NCBI RefSeq assembly: GCF_001439685.1
Contig: NZ_JYLH01000010.1
Span: forward strand, 124,001-188,000
DNA from: Pseudomonas libanensis
GTDB taxonomy: Bacteria > Pseudomonadota > Gammaproteobacteria > Pseudomonadales > Pseudomonadaceae
Length of the DNA stretch: 64,000 nucleotides
Direction of reading: 5' to 3'
Both the position numbers and the translations under genes were made by a program. Below, piece by piece: positions 32,833 to 42,073 of this stretch; the first letter of the stretch is position 1, and every line of letters starts with the position of its first letter. The notes under the pieces are model-generated. The model was given only the letters and a program-made list of their open reading frames with translations. It ran no database searches and had not been told where the DNA came from.

Positions 32833-35361
32833 ATGACCACATCTCAACCCCTGGAACTGCTGGCACCCTTGTCCGGGGTTTTGCTGGCGCTGGATCAGGT
32901 GCCTGACCCGGTATTTTCCGGCCGCGTGATTGGCGATGGCCTGTGCATCGACCCCACCTCGCAGACCCTCTGCGCGCCGTTGGCCGGGGTGATCAGCAAC
33001 ATTCAAGACAGCGGCCACGCGGTCAGTGTCACCGCTGATAACGGTGTGCAGGTGTTGCTGCATATTGGCCTGGACACCGTCAACCTGGCGGGTGAGGGCT
33101 TCACCCGGCTGGTCGAGGAGGGCCAGCGGGTGGAGGCCGGGCAGCCGTTGATCGAGTTCGATGCCGACTCTGTGGCGCTCAATGCACGCAGCCTGCTGAC
33201 CTTGATGCTCATTGTGAGTGGCGAGCCGTTTGTACAATTGGTGGCTGATCAGGCGCTGGTCGAGCCCGGCCAGCCACTGTTGCAGGTCTCACCGGGGCAG
33301 ATGCCCGCCGAGGTGGACGAGGAGCAGGGCAATGCGCTGTTCTCCAAGCCAGTGACCTTGCCCAACGCCAACGGTTTGCACGCTCGCCCTGCGGCAGTGC
33401 TTGCCCAGGCGGCGAAGGGGTTCAGTTCAAGCATTTACCTGCATAAGCAAACCCTGAGTGCGAATGCCAAGTCGCTGGTGGCGATCATGGCGCTGCAGAC
33501 CTCCCGGGGCGATAGCCTGCAAGTGAGCGCCGCGGGTACCGATGCCGAAGCGGCGATCCAGGCGCTGGTGGCGTTGTTACTGGACGGCTGTGGCGAGACG
33601 GTGGCGGCGGCCGAAGTAGTCAAGCCTGCCGCGCCGGTATCATCGGCGACCTTGATGCGGGGCGTGTGTGCATCACCGGGCTCGGCGTTTGGGCAGGTTG
33701 TCCAAGTGGCCGAACCGGCGCTGAATATTCCTGAAGCCGGTGCCGGCGAAACCTTCGAGCGTGCCGCATTGGCCCGTGGCCTGCGGGCGGCAGCCGAAGC
33801 GCTGCAAGCATTGCAAGCCAAGGCCGGCGGCTGTGCCCAGGCCGAAATTTTCCGTGCCCACCAGGAATTGCTCGAAGACCCGACCCTGCTGGAGCAAGCC
33901 CACGGCCTGCTCGCCCAAGGCAAGAGCGCCGCCTTTGCCTGGAACAGCGCCACGCTGGCGACCGCGAAACTCTTCGAAGGCTTGGGCAAGGCGCTGCTCG
34001 CCGAGCGTGCGGCGGACCTGGCCGATGTCGGCCAGCGCGTGCTCAAGCTGATCCTGGGCGTTCCCGAACGCTCATTGGACCTGCCTGAGTGCGCCATCCT
34101 CGTCGCCGAACAACTGACGCCCTCGCAGACCGCCGGCCTGGATACCAGTAAAGTGCTGGGTTTCGTCACCGTCGCCGGTGGGGCTACCAGCCACGTAGCC
34201 ATCCTCGCTCGGGCGCTCGGCCTGCCGTCCATTTGCGGGGTGCCGGCTCAAGTATTGGCCCTGGCCAACGGCAAACGAGTATTGCTCGATGCCGACAAAG
34301 GCGAGCTGCACCTGGAACCGGACCTGGCTGAAATCGAACAACTGCAAGCGGTTCGCCAACAGCAAAAGATGCGGCTGCAGCGTGAAGTCGCACAGGCATC
34401 CCTGGCGGCCATCACTCGCGACGGCCATCATGTCGAAGTCACGGCCAACGTCGCCTCGCTGCAGGAGGTCGAGCAGTCCCTGACCCTGGGCGGTGAGGGC
34501 GTGGGCCTGCTGCGTTCGGAGTTCCTCTACCTGGACCGCAACCGCGCCCCGAGCCCGGAGGAACAAGCCAGCACCTACAGCGCCATCGCCCGTGCCCTTG
34601 GCACCGAGCGCAATCTGGTGGTGCGCACCCTGGACGTGGGAGGCGACAAACCCTTGGCCTATGTGCCGATGGAAAGCGAGACCAACCCGTTCCTGGGCTT
34701 GCGCGGTATTCGGCTGTGCCTGGAACGCCCCGAACTGCTGCGCGAACAGTTGCGCGCGATCCTCGCCAGTGCGGGGTTGACGCGGTTACATATCATGCTG
34801 CCGATGGTCAGCCTGCTCTCCGAATTGCACCTGGCGCGCCGGATGCTCGAAGAAGAAGGGCTGGCGCTCGGGCTCACCGAATTGCCCAAGCTGGGCATCA
34901 TGATTGAAGTGCCTTCGGCGGCGTTGATGGCGGATGTGTTTGCGCCCCATGTGGATTTCTTTTCCATCGGCACCAACGACCTGACCCAATACACCCTGGC
35001 CATGGACCGCGATCACCCGCGCCTGGCCAGCCAGGCCGACAGCTTCCATCCCGCTGTGTTGCGCCTGATCGCTAGCACCGTCAAGGCGGCCCACGCCCAT
35101 GGCAAGTGGGTGGGCGTGTGTGGTGCGCTGGCCTCTGAACCATTGGCGGTGCCGGTGTTGATCGGACTTGGCGTGGATGAACTGTCGGTCAGCGTACCGC
35201 TGATCCCGAGCATCAAGGCCACCGTGCGCGAACTGGAACTGGTCGACTGCCAACTCATCGCCCGCCAGGTGCTGGGCCTGGAGGAAGCCGGCCAAGTGCG
35301 TGAGGCCCTGCGCCTGTACCACGCGGCCACCGTTAAAACCTCACCTGTCGTGGAGCAATGA
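32833..35361 (+). CDS. EIIA-HPr-EI multiphosphoryl transfer protein for trehalose
   Basis: The 842-residue cytoplasmic fusion holds three PTS proteins in series. EIIA of the glucose type has active His77 in LLHIGLDTV, HPr has His183 in GLHARPA, and enzyme I has His454 in GGATSHVAILA with the C-terminal KWVGVCGALA cysteine segment. It moves phosphate from phosphoenolpyruvate to the treB EIIB domain, making the operon independent of general PTS proteins. It is paralogous to the protein at 44988. Its stop overlaps the next start by four bases. Confidence 0.93.
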   Translation: MTTSQPLELLAPLSGVLLALDQVPDPVFSGRVIGDGLCIDPTSQTLCAPLAGVISNIQDSGHAVSVTADNGVQVLLHIGLDTVNLAGEGFTRLVEEGQRVEAGQPLIEFDADSVALNARSLLTLMLIVSGEPFVQLVADQALVEPGQPLLQVSPGQMPAEVDEEQGNALFSKPVTLPNANGLHARPAAVLAQAAKGFSSSIYLHKQTLSANAKSLVAIMALQTSRGDSLQVSAAGTDAEAAIQALVALLLDGCGETVAAAEVVKPAAPVSSATLMRGVCASPGSAFGQVVQVAEPALNIPEAGAGETFERAALARGLRAAAEALQALQAKAGGCAQAEIFRAHQELLEDPTLLEQAHGLLAQGKSAAFAWNSATLATAKLFEGLGKALLAERAADLADVGQRVLKLILGVPERSLDLPECAILVAEQLTPSQTAGLDTSKVLGFVTVAGGATSHVAILARALGLPSICGVPAQVLALANGKRVLLDADKGELHLEPDLAEIEQLQAVRQQQKMRLQREVAQASLAAITRDGHHVEVTANVASLQEVEQSLTLGGEGVGLLRSEFLYLDRNRAPSPEEQASTYSAIARALGTERNLVVRTLDVGGDKPLAYVPMESETNPFLGLRGIRLCLERPELLREQLRAILASAGLTRLHIMLPMVSLLSELHLARRMLEEEGLALGLTELPKLGIMIEVPSAALMADVFAPHVDFFSIGTNDLTQYTLAMDRDHPRLASQADSFHPAVLRLIASTVKAAHAHGKWVGVCGALASEPLAVPVLIGLGVDELSVSVPLIPSIKATVRELELVDCQLIARQVLGLEEAGQVREALRLYHAATVKTSPVVEQ

Positions 35362-35642
35362 GCATGTTCGAGAAATTGCAGCGGGCGTTCTGGAAAGCCT
35401 TGACGCCGGATTTGGTGGCGGAGTCAGTCGCACCCACGACCCCGAGCCTGTTGTCGGCCGATGTGCTGAGTGCATTGGGCGGGGAGGGGAACGTCACGTC
35501 ACAGCAGCACGTGGCACTCACGCGGGTGCGCGTGCAATTGAAGGAGGTGGGGCATTTGGATGAGTCGGCGTTGAAGGCAGCGGGTATACCAGCAGTGATG
35601 GTGTTGACGGGGGGGGTAGTCCATCTGCTCACCGGCCTATAA
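35358..35642 (+). CDS. Small EIIB-like protein lacking the phosphorylated cysteine
   Basis: The 94-residue protein aligns by eye with glucose-family EIIB domains from VLSALGGEGNV to GGVVHLLTG. Where EIIB has the active cysteine (as in HCVTRLRL of treB) it has Ala53 in HVALTRVRVQ. It therefore cannot carry phosphate at that site and may be a regulatory or structural partner, or a decaying gene. ATGA overlap with the upstream stop implies translational coupling, arguing that it is expressed. The extra EIIB-like domain at the end of nagE has the same substitution. Confidence 0.75.
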   Translation: MSMFEKLQRAFWKALTPDLVAESVAPTTPSLLSADVLSALGGEGNVTSQQHVALTRVRVQLKEVGHLDESALKAAGIPAVMVLTGGVVHLLTGL

Positions 35643-35657
35643 GGCGAAGATGATCAA

Positions 35658-35750
35658 ATGTGGGAGCCGGGCTTGCCCGCGATAGCGGTGTGTCAGGCGC
35701 CGAATACCTTGACTGTCGCTCCGCCATCGCGGGCAAGCCCGGCTCCCACA
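35658..35750. repeat. Inverted REP-type pair (GGGAGCCGGGCTTGCCCGCG class)
   Basis: TGTGGGAGCCGGGCTTGCCC is followed about 45 bases later by its inverted copy GGGCAAGCCCGGCTCCCACA. This is a second sequence class of REP, also found in part at 41811. Confidence 0.8.
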
Positions 35751-35778
35751 GGGATTTGCAGTGTTCGGGCTGTCGTGA

Positions 35779-37239
35779 TCAGAGTTGCGGGGTGTCTTGT
35801 GGCGGCTTGGTCTTGTCCACACCCGGCACATGCAGGTTGCCTTCCACCACCTGGTCGCCTTCCAGCTGCGGCTGGGTCACCCAGGTAAGGATGTCGTAGT
35901 AACGCCGGATGTTCGCCACAAAGTGCACCGGCTCGCCGCCCCGGGCGTAGCCGTAGCGGGTCTTGCTGTACCACTGCTTCTGCGACAGGCGTGGCAGCAT
36001 CTTCTTCACGTCCAGCCACTTGTTCGGGTTCAGGCCTTCTTTCTTCGCCAGCAGGCGTGCGTCTTCCAGGTGGCCGGTACCGACGTTATAAGCGGCGAGG
36101 GCGAACCAGGTGCGGTCAGGCTCGGCGATCTTGTCGTCCAGTTCATCCTTGATCTTGGCCAGGTACTTGGCGCCGCCCATGATGCTCTGCTTGGCATCCA
36201 GGCGGTTGGACACGCCCATGGCCTGCGCGGTGTTCTGGGTCAGCATCATCAGGCCGCGCACGCCGGTCTTGGAGGTGACGGTCGGCTGCCATAGAGACTC
36301 CTGGTAACCGATGGCTGCCAGTAGCCGCCAATCGACCTTTTCAGCCTTGGCATAGGCGCGAAAATGCTTCTCGTACTTGGGCAGGCGCTGTTGCAGGTGC
36401 TGGGCGAAGGTATAGGCACCCACATAGCCGAGTACATCGACGTGCCCGTAATAGCGATCTTTCAGACGCTGCAGCGTGCCGTTCTTTTCGACCTTGTCCA
36501 GGTAGCCGTTGATCTCATTGAGCAGGCTGTTGTCGTCGCCGGCGGCCACGGCCCAGCTCTGGTGGCTGGCATTGCCGAGGTCGAACGCCACGCGCACATT
36601 GGGGAAGTACACCTGGTTCATCGCCACTTCGTTGGAGTCCACCAGGGTCAGGTCGATCTGCCCCTCGTCCACCATGCGCAGCAGATCGACTACCTCAACG
36701 GCGTCGGATTCTTCGTATTCGATTGCAGGATTCTGCTTTTTCAACGCCGCCAGTTGCTCGGCATGGGTGCTGCCCTTGAGCACCATGATCTTCTTGCCCA
36801 CAAGGTCAGCGGCATTGGTTGGGCGCGATTGGCCGTTGCGGTAGATGATCTGTGGGGTCACTTCCAGGTACGGGTGGGAAAATCGCACTTGCTGCTGGCG
36901 CTGTTCGCTGCTGACCAGGCCCGCGGCAGCAAGTACAGGACCGTTGGGTTTGCCCAACTGGTTGAACAGGTCGTCGAGGTTATCGGCGGTCTCGATTTCC
37001 AGCTTTACTCCCAGTTCGTCGGCAAAGCGCTTGACCAGTTCGTATTCGAAACCGGTTTCACCGTTGCGGTCCTGGAAATAGGTGGCCGGGCTGTTCCGGG
37101 TGACCACCCGCAATACGCCATCCTCCTTGATTCGCTCGAGGGTGCTGGGTTTGTCAACACAGGCACTGAGCATCAGGAAGAGCAAGGTGGCGATGAGCCA
37201 TTTGACCCATCGCGGGCGCAAAACGGTTGGGGAGAACAT
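35779..37239 (-). CDS. mltF: Membrane-bound lytic murein transglycosylase F
   Basis: MltF cleaves peptidoglycan glycan strands. The 486-residue protein has a signal peptide with lipobox LSAC (Cys27), an ABC-type solute-binding (SBP_bac_3) domain from about residue 45 to 260, and a C-terminal lysozyme-like SLT domain. The catalytic Glu is in AIGYQESLWQP, and TGVRGLMMLT and FALAAYNVGTGH follow. It is transcribed away from purL, as in other Pseudomonas. In the usual gene order it lies close to guaA; here about 20 kb separate them. Confidence 0.95.
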   Translation of the reverse strand: MFSPTVLRPRWVKWLIATLLFLMLSACVDKPSTLERIKEDGVLRVVTRNSPATYFQDRNGETGFEYELVKRFADELGVKLEIETADNLDDLFNQLGKPNGPVLAAAGLVSSEQRQQQVRFSHPYLEVTPQIIYRNGQSRPTNAADLVGKKIMVLKGSTHAEQLAALKKQNPAIEYEESDAVEVVDLLRMVDEGQIDLTLVDSNEVAMNQVYFPNVRVAFDLGNASHQSWAVAAGDDNSLLNEINGYLDKVEKNGTLQRLKDRYYGHVDVLGYVGAYTFAQHLQQRLPKYEKHFRAYAKAEKVDWRLLAAIGYQESLWQPTVTSKTGVRGLMMLTQNTAQAMGVSNRLDAKQSIMGGAKYLAKIKDELDDKIAEPDRTWFALAAYNVGTGHLEDARLLAKKEGLNPNKWLDVKKMLPRLSQKQWYSKTRYGYARGGEPVHFVANIRRYYDILTWVTQPQLEGDQVVEGNLHVPGVDKTKPPQDTPQL

Positions 37240-37525
37240 CTGCGCAGTATACGCAAACGGCCCACGGCGCCATATCTCGACAGCGGCGCACTTGTCTGCT
37301 AGCGCCGCTCAAACTGTGCTGCAGCCCGCAGAAACGCGGCTTGGCGAGCGATTGTGACGGATAAAATAACTGCGCCCAACGCCGTGGATAGCGCCACGAT
37401 TGCGTGCAAAGCGTGCCAACTGACGTTCGGCTGCGGCCGCCGGTAGCGTTTCGGGTGCCGTTGGCGAAGGTTTACGCTAGAATGCACGGCCTCAAAGCAC
37501 ACCCCCTTCCGAGGCTGTCCCGAAG
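37240..37525. other. mltF-purL divergent intergenic region
   Basis: These 286 bases carry the promoters for both flanking genes. Apart from the possible purL -10 box at 37478-37483, I see no gene, repeat or clear regulatory palindrome. Confidence 0.5.
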
Positions 37526-40500
37526 ATGTTGATCCTGCGCGGCGCTCCTGCCCTTTCTGCCTTTCGCCACAGCAAACTCCTTGAGCAACTGAGCCAGAAG
37601 GTTCCAGCTGTTACAGGCCTTTATGCTGAATTTGCTCACTTCGCCGACGTAAGCGGCGTCTTGACCGCCGACGAACAGCAAGTGCTGGCACGCCTTCTGA
37701 AGTACGGCCCAAGCGTTCCCGTGCAAGAGCCGACCGGCCGCTTGTTCCTGGTTCTGCCGCGGTTCGGCACCATCTCGCCCTGGTCGAGCAAGGCCAGCGA
37801 TATCGCCCGCAACTGTGGCCTGGACAAAATCCAGTGCCTGGAGCGTGGTATCGCTTTCTATGTCGCCGGCCAGTTCAGTGATGCCGACGCCGAGCTGATC
37901 GCCAGCAGCCTGCACGACCGCATGACCCAGATCATCGTCAGCCAGCTGGAACAGGCTGCCGGCCTGTTCAGCCACGCTGAACCCAAGCCGCTGACCGCGA
38001 TTGACGTGCTGGGCGGTGGCCGCGCCGCCCTCGAGAAGGCCAATACCGAACTGGGCCTGGCCCTGGCCGAAGACGAGATCGACTACCTGGTCAACGCCTT
38101 CAACGGCTTGAAGCGCAACCCCCACGACATCGAACTGATGATGTTTGCCCAGGCCAACTCCGAGCACTGCCGTCACAAGATCTTCAACGCCAGTTGGGAT
38201 ATCGACGGCGAGAGCCAGGAAAAAAGCCTGTTCGGCATGATCAAGAACACCTACGTGATGCACAGCGAAGGCGTTCTGTCGGCTTATAAAGACAACGCTT
38301 CGGTCATCGTCGGCTCCGTCGCCGGCCGCTTCTTCCCGGACCCGGAAACCCGCCAGTACGGCGCGGTGCAGGAGCCGGTGCACATCCTGATGAAGGTCGA
38401 GACCCACAACCATCCGACCGCGATTGCCCCATTCCCGGGCGCAGCCACCGGTTCGGGTGGCGAAATCCGCGACGAAGGCGCAACCGGCCGTGGTGCCAAG
38501 CCAAAAGCTGGCCTCACCGGTTTCACCGTATCCAACCTGCAGATCCCGGGCTTCGAACAGCCGTGGGAAGTGCCGTACGGCAAGCCTGAGCGCATCGTCA
38601 CCGCGCTGGACATCATGATCGAAGGCCCGCTGGGCGGCGCCGCGTTCAACAACGAATTCGGGCGCCCGGCGCTGACCGGTTATTTCCGTACCTTCGAGCA
38701 GTCCATTACCACCCCCCGTGGCGATGAAGTGCGCGGTTACCACAAGCCGATCATGCTGGCCGGCGGCATGGGCAACATCCGCGAAGAACACGTCAAGAAA
38801 GGCGAGATCCTGGTCGGCTCCAAGCTGATCGTACTCGGCGGCCCGGCGATGCTGATCGGCCTGGGCGGCGGTGCGGCCTCTTCCATGGCCACCGGCACCA
38901 GCTCGGCCGACCTGGACTTCGCTTCCGTACAGCGTGAAAACCCTGAGATGGAGCGCCGCTGCCAGGAAGTTATCGACCGCTGCTGGCAATTGGGTGACAA
39001 GAACCCGATCAGCTTCATCCACGACGTCGGCGCTGGCGGTTTGTCCAATGCCTTCCCGGAACTGGTCAACGATGGCGACCGTGGTGGCCGTTTCGAACTG
39101 CGCAACATTCCAAACGACGAGCCGGGCATGGCCCCGCACGAAATCTGGAGTAACGAATCCCAGGAACGCTACGTGCTGGCCGTCGGCCCTGAAGACTTCG
39201 CACGCTTCCAGGCCATCTGCGAACGCGAGCGTTGCCCGTTTGCCGTGGTCGGCGAAGCCACTGCCGAGCCGCAGCTGACGGTTACCGATAGCCACTTCGG
39301 CAACAGCCCGGTCGACATGCCGCTGGAAGTGCTGTTGGGCAAGGCCCCGCGCATGCACCGTTCGGCCGTGCGCGAAACCGAACTGGGCGATGATTTCGAC
39401 CCAAGCACGCTGGAGCTGGCCGACAGCATCGAACGCGTGCTGCACCACCCGGCCGTGGCGAGCAAGAGCTTTTTGATCACTATCGGCGACCGCACCATCA
39501 CAGGCCTTGTTGCCCGTGACCAAATGGTCGGCCCATGGCAAGTGCCTGTGGCCGACGTTGCCGTCACTGCCACCAGCTTCGACGTGTACACCGGTGAAGC
39601 CATGGCCATGGGCGAGCGTACGCCGCTGGCCCTGCTGGACGCTCCGGCGTCGGGCCGCATGGCCATTGGTGAAACCCTGACCAACATCGCTGCTTCGCGC
39701 ATTGGCAAACTGTCCGACATCAAGTTGTCGGCCAACTGGATGTCCGCTGCCGGTCACCCGGGTGAAGATGCGCGCCTGTACGACACGGTCAAAGCCGTCG
39801 GCATGGAGCTGTGTCCGGAACTGGGTATCACCATTCCGGTGGGCAAGGACTCCATGTCCATGGCCACCCGTTGGAACGAAGATGGCACCGACAAGAGCGT
39901 GACCTCGCCGCTGTCGCTGATCGTCACCGGTTTCGCGCCGGTCACCGATATCCGTCAGACCCTGACCCCGCAACTGCGCATGGACAAGGGCACCACCGAC
40001 CTGATCCTGATCGACCTGGGCCGTGGCCAGAACCGCATGGGCGCCTCGATCCTGGCGCAGACCCACGGCAAGCTCGGCAAGCACGCCCCGGACGTCGATG
40101 ACGCCGAAGACCTCAAAGCCTTCTTCGCCGTGATCCAGGGCCTCAACGCCGACGGTCACCTGCTGGCTTACCACGACCGTTCCGACGGCGGCTTGCTGAC
40201 CAGCGTTGTCGAGATGGCCTTCGCCGGCCACTGCGGCCTGAACATCGTGCTCGACAGCGTTGCCGAGGATGCCGCCGAGATCAACGGCATCTTGTTCAAC
40301 GAAGAGTTGGGCGCCGTGATCCAGGTTCGCCAGGACGCGACTCCGGACGTACTCGCACAATTCAGCGCCGCCGGCCTGGATGACTGCGTGGCCGTCATCG
40401 GCCAGCCGATCAACAACGGTGAAGTCAACATCTCCTTCAATGGCGATACGGTGTTTGCCGGCCAGCGCCGCCTGCTGCAACGCCAGTGGGCCGAGACCAG

Positions 40501-41422
40501 CTACCAGATCCAACGCCTGCGCGACAACGTCGAGTGCGCCGAGCAGGAATTCGACGCGATCCTGGAAGAAGATAACCCGGGCCTGAGCACCATGCTCAGC
40601 TTCGACGTCAACCAGGACATCGCCGCGCCTTACATCAAGAAGGGCATTCGCCCACAGGTTGCCGTGCTGCGAGAGCAGGGCGTCAACGGCCAGGTGGAAA
40701 TGGCCGCGGCGTTCGACCGCGCCGGCTTCAATGCGATTGACGTGCACATGAGCGATATCCTCGCCGGCCGCGTCGACCTCAACGAATTCAAAGGCCTGGT
40801 GGCCTGCGGTGGTTTCTCCTATGGCGACGTGCTGGGTGCCGGTGAAGGCTGGGCCAAGTCGGCGCTGTTTAACAGCCGTGCCCGCGATGCGTTCCAGGGC
40901 TTCTTCGAGCGCAACGACAGCTTCACCCTGGGCGTTTGCAACGGTTGCCAGATGATGTCCAACCTCAGCGAACTGATCCCGGGCAGTGAGTTCTGGCCGC
41001 ACTTTGTGCGCAACCGTTCCGAGCAGTTCGAAGCCCGTGTCGCCATGGTGCAGGTTCAGGAATCCAATTCGATCTTTCTGCAGGGCATGGCCGGTTCGCG
41101 CATGCCGATCGCCATCGCCCACGGCGAAGGCCATGCCGAGTTCGCCAGCGAAGAAGCGCTGCTCGAAGCCGACCTGTCCGGCACCGTGGCCCTGCGCTTC
41201 GTCGACAACCACGGCAAGGTCACCGAAACGTACCCGGCCAACCCGAACGGCTCGCCGCGCGGGATCACCGGCCTGACCAGCCGCGACGGCCGCGTGACTA
41301 TCATGATGCCGCACCCGGAGCGGGTATTCCGCGCCGTGCAAAACTCGTGGCGCCCGGAAGAGTGGAACGAAGATGGCGCCTGGATGCGCATGTTCCGCAA
41401 CGCTCGCGTGTGGGTGAACTAA
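37526..41422 (+). CDS. purL: Phosphoribosylformylglycinamidine synthase
   Basis: PurL makes FGAM from FGAR, ATP and glutamine in purine synthesis. At 1298 residues it is the large single-chain proteobacterial form. It has an N-terminal PurS-like part, two AIRS-type ATP-binding halves (with THNHPTAIAPFPGAATGSGGEIRDEG-type loop residues) and a C-terminal amidotransferase domain with nucleophile Cys in GVCNGCQMMS and HGEGHAEF. The ATG at 37526 gives the standard MLILRGAPALSAF. A TAGAAT at 37478-37483 is a possible -10 box, but I see no good -35 match. Confidence 0.97.
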   Translation: MLILRGAPALSAFRHSKLLEQLSQKVPAVTGLYAEFAHFADVSGVLTADEQQVLARLLKYGPSVPVQEPTGRLFLVLPRFGTISPWSSKASDIARNCGLDKIQCLERGIAFYVAGQFSDADAELIASSLHDRMTQIIVSQLEQAAGLFSHAEPKPLTAIDVLGGGRAALEKANTELGLALAEDEIDYLVNAFNGLKRNPHDIELMMFAQANSEHCRHKIFNASWDIDGESQEKSLFGMIKNTYVMHSEGVLSAYKDNASVIVGSVAGRFFPDPETRQYGAVQEPVHILMKVETHNHPTAIAPFPGAATGSGGEIRDEGATGRGAKPKAGLTGFTVSNLQIPGFEQPWEVPYGKPERIVTALDIMIEGPLGGAAFNNEFGRPALTGYFRTFEQSITTPRGDEVRGYHKPIMLAGGMGNIREEHVKKGEILVGSKLIVLGGPAMLIGLGGGAASSMATGTSSADLDFASVQRENPEMERRCQEVIDRCWQLGDKNPISFIHDVGAGGLSNAFPELVNDGDRGGRFELRNIPNDEPGMAPHEIWSNESQERYVLAVGPEDFARFQAICERERCPFAVVGEATAEPQLTVTDSHFGNSPVDMPLEVLLGKAPRMHRSAVRETELGDDFDPSTLELADSIERVLHHPAVASKSFLITIGDRTITGLVARDQMVGPWQVPVADVAVTATSFDVYTGEAMAMGERTPLALLDAPASGRMAIGETLTNIAASRIGKLSDIKLSANWMSAAGHPGEDARLYDTVKAVGMELCPELGITIPVGKDSMSMATRWNEDGTDKSVTSPLSLIVTGFAPVTDIRQTLTPQLRMDKGTTDLILIDLGRGQNRMGASILAQTHGKLGKHAPDVDDAEDLKAFFAVIQGLNADGHLLAYHDRSDGGLLTSVVEMAFAGHCGLNIVLDSVAEDAAEINGILFNEELGAVIQVRQDATPDVLAQFSAAGLDDCVAVIGQPINNGEVNISFNGDTVFAGQRRLLQRQWAETSYQIQRLRDNVECAEQEFDAILEEDNPGLSTMLSFDVNQDIAAPYIKKGIRPQVAVLREQGVNGQVEMAAAFDRAGFNAIDVHMSDILAGRVDLNEFKGLVACGGFSYGDVLGAGEGWAKSALFNSRARDAFQGFFERNDSFTLGVCNGCQMMSNLSELIPGSEFWPHFVRNRSEQFEARVAMVQVQESNSIFLQGMAGSRMPIAIAHGEGHAEFASEEALLEADLSGTVALRFVDNHGKVTETYPANPNGSPRGITGLTSRDGRVTIMMPHPERVFRAVQNSWRPEEWNEDGAWMRMFRNARVWVN

Positions 41423-41426
41423 GGCC

Positions 41427-41738
41427 GTGTACAAGCTCGCCTTCTTCGTGCCCGACAGCCATGTAGAGACGGTGAAAACCGCCGTCTTCGCAGCCGGCGG
41501 CGGGCGCATCGGCGACTACGACAGCTGCGCTTGGCAGGTGCTGGGCCAGGGCCAATTCCGCGCGTTGGACGGCAGCCAACCGTTTATCGGGCAGGTGGGC
41601 CAGGTTGAAGTAGTTGAAGAGTGGAAAGTTGAGTTGGTGGTGGCAGATGAATTGATCGTGGCTGCTGTGGCTGCGTTGAAGCTCAGCCATCCCTATGAGA
41701 CACCTGCGTATGAGGTGTGGCAGTTGGCGGATTTTTGA
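41427..41738 (+). CDS. YqfO/NIF3 C-terminal-domain-like protein
   Basis: The 103-residue protein starts at a GTG four bases after the purL stop (MYKLAFFVPDSHVETVKTAVF). It contains the PII-like fold of the YqfO insert domain, with GRIGDYDSCAWQ and the end LSHPYETPAYEVWQL. Free-standing copies are common in Pseudomonas next to purL. The molecular role is not established; it may bind metal or a small ligand. Confidence 0.85.
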   Translation: MYKLAFFVPDSHVETVKTAVFAAGGGRIGDYDSCAWQVLGQGQFRALDGSQPFIGQVGQVEVVEEWKVELVVADELIVAAVAALKLSHPYETPAYEVWQLADF

Positions 41739-41758
41739 TCGGCTGGCTGCATAACAAG

Positions 41759-41793
41759 AAACCCGCTGGGCCAGTTTGGTCAGCGGGTTTTTT
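41759..41793 (+). terminator. Rho-independent terminator after the purL unit
   Basis: AAACCCGCTG (41759-41768) pairs with CAGCGGGTTT (41781-41790), with an inner CCA/TGG pairing in the loop, followed by further T residues. Confidence 0.9.
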
Positions 41794-41810
41794 GTTGGCT
41801 GCAAGGGCCT

Positions 41811-41900
41811 CATCGCGGGCAAGCCCGGCTCCCACAGTTTGATCGTATTGTCCTGTCATGCATCAACCCTCTGTGGGAGCTGGCTTGCCTGCGATGGCGC
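41811..41900. repeat. Inverted REP-type pair, mixed classes
   Basis: The left half is CATCGCGGGCAAGCCCGGCT and the right half is GTGGGAGCTGGCTTGCCTGC. The two halves belong to different sequence classes, so the pair is imperfect and may be a recombinant. Confidence 0.7.
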
Positions 41901-41920
41901 CGGTGCAGGCTCCTTAGACT

Positions 41921-41954
41921 TTTCTGACAAGCCTTTCAGGTTGTCCGTCGGAAC
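41921..41954 (+). repeat. 34-base direct repeat, copy A (before higBA)
   Basis: This copy differs from the one at 42716-42749 at three of 34 positions and shares the core CTTTCAGGTTGTCCGTCGG. The two copies flank the higBA pair in the same orientation, 795 bases apart. Confidence 0.8.
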
Positions 41955-42001
41955 CTGTCTTCCTAGCCTGCCGGTTTGAATTTTCTAGGCGGTGGAGTGA
42001 T

Positions 42002-42073
42002 ATGAGTCTGACGATCAGAACTGATATGCGGCTATTGCAGAGTGTGATGTATCACATCACAATCGCGCCATGA
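42002..42073 (+). CDS. 23-codon leader ORF overlapping higB
   Basis: A short frame starts at the ATG at 42002 behind a good ribosome-binding site (GGTGGAG) and reads MSLTIRTDMRLLQSVMYHIT to a TGA at 42071-42073. That TGA overlaps the higB ATG as ATGA. higB itself has no clear Shine-Dalgarno, so translation of this leader may deliver ribosomes to higB. It could instead be a relic of a gene replaced by higBA. It has not been shown to be translated. Confidence 0.45.
   Translation: MSLTIRTDMRLLQSVMYHITIAP
42043..42061. promoter_or_regulatory. Perfect 8-base inverted repeat before higB
   Basis: TGTGATGT and ACATCACA flank a three-base spacer ATC and end nine bases before the higB start. It is the likely operator for autoregulation by HigA, or an RNA hairpin over the higB start if transcription begins upstream of the leader ORF. 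The half-site TGTGA recalls CRP/Vfr sites, but the spacing (four instead of six) does not fit. Confidence 0.65.

Larger units (their letters stand above)
41739..42069. other. Gap between the YqfO-like gene and higB
   Basis: This 331-base stretch holds the purL-unit terminator, a REP pair, copy A of a 34-base repeat (41921-41954), a short leader ORF that begins at 42002 and an inverted repeat just before higB. No longer gene is present. Confidence 0.6.

Noticed and set aside
37472..41509. A 1345-codon open frame on the minus strand opposite purL
   Set aside because: It is the mirror frame of a GC-rich gene; its residues are rich in H, G, D, V and A with no recognisable domain, while the plus strand is an unmistakable PurL.
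42043..42061. CRP/Vfr binding site before higB
   Set aside because: The TGTGA and TCACA half-sites are four, not six, bases apart; a HigA operator or RNA hairpin fits better.
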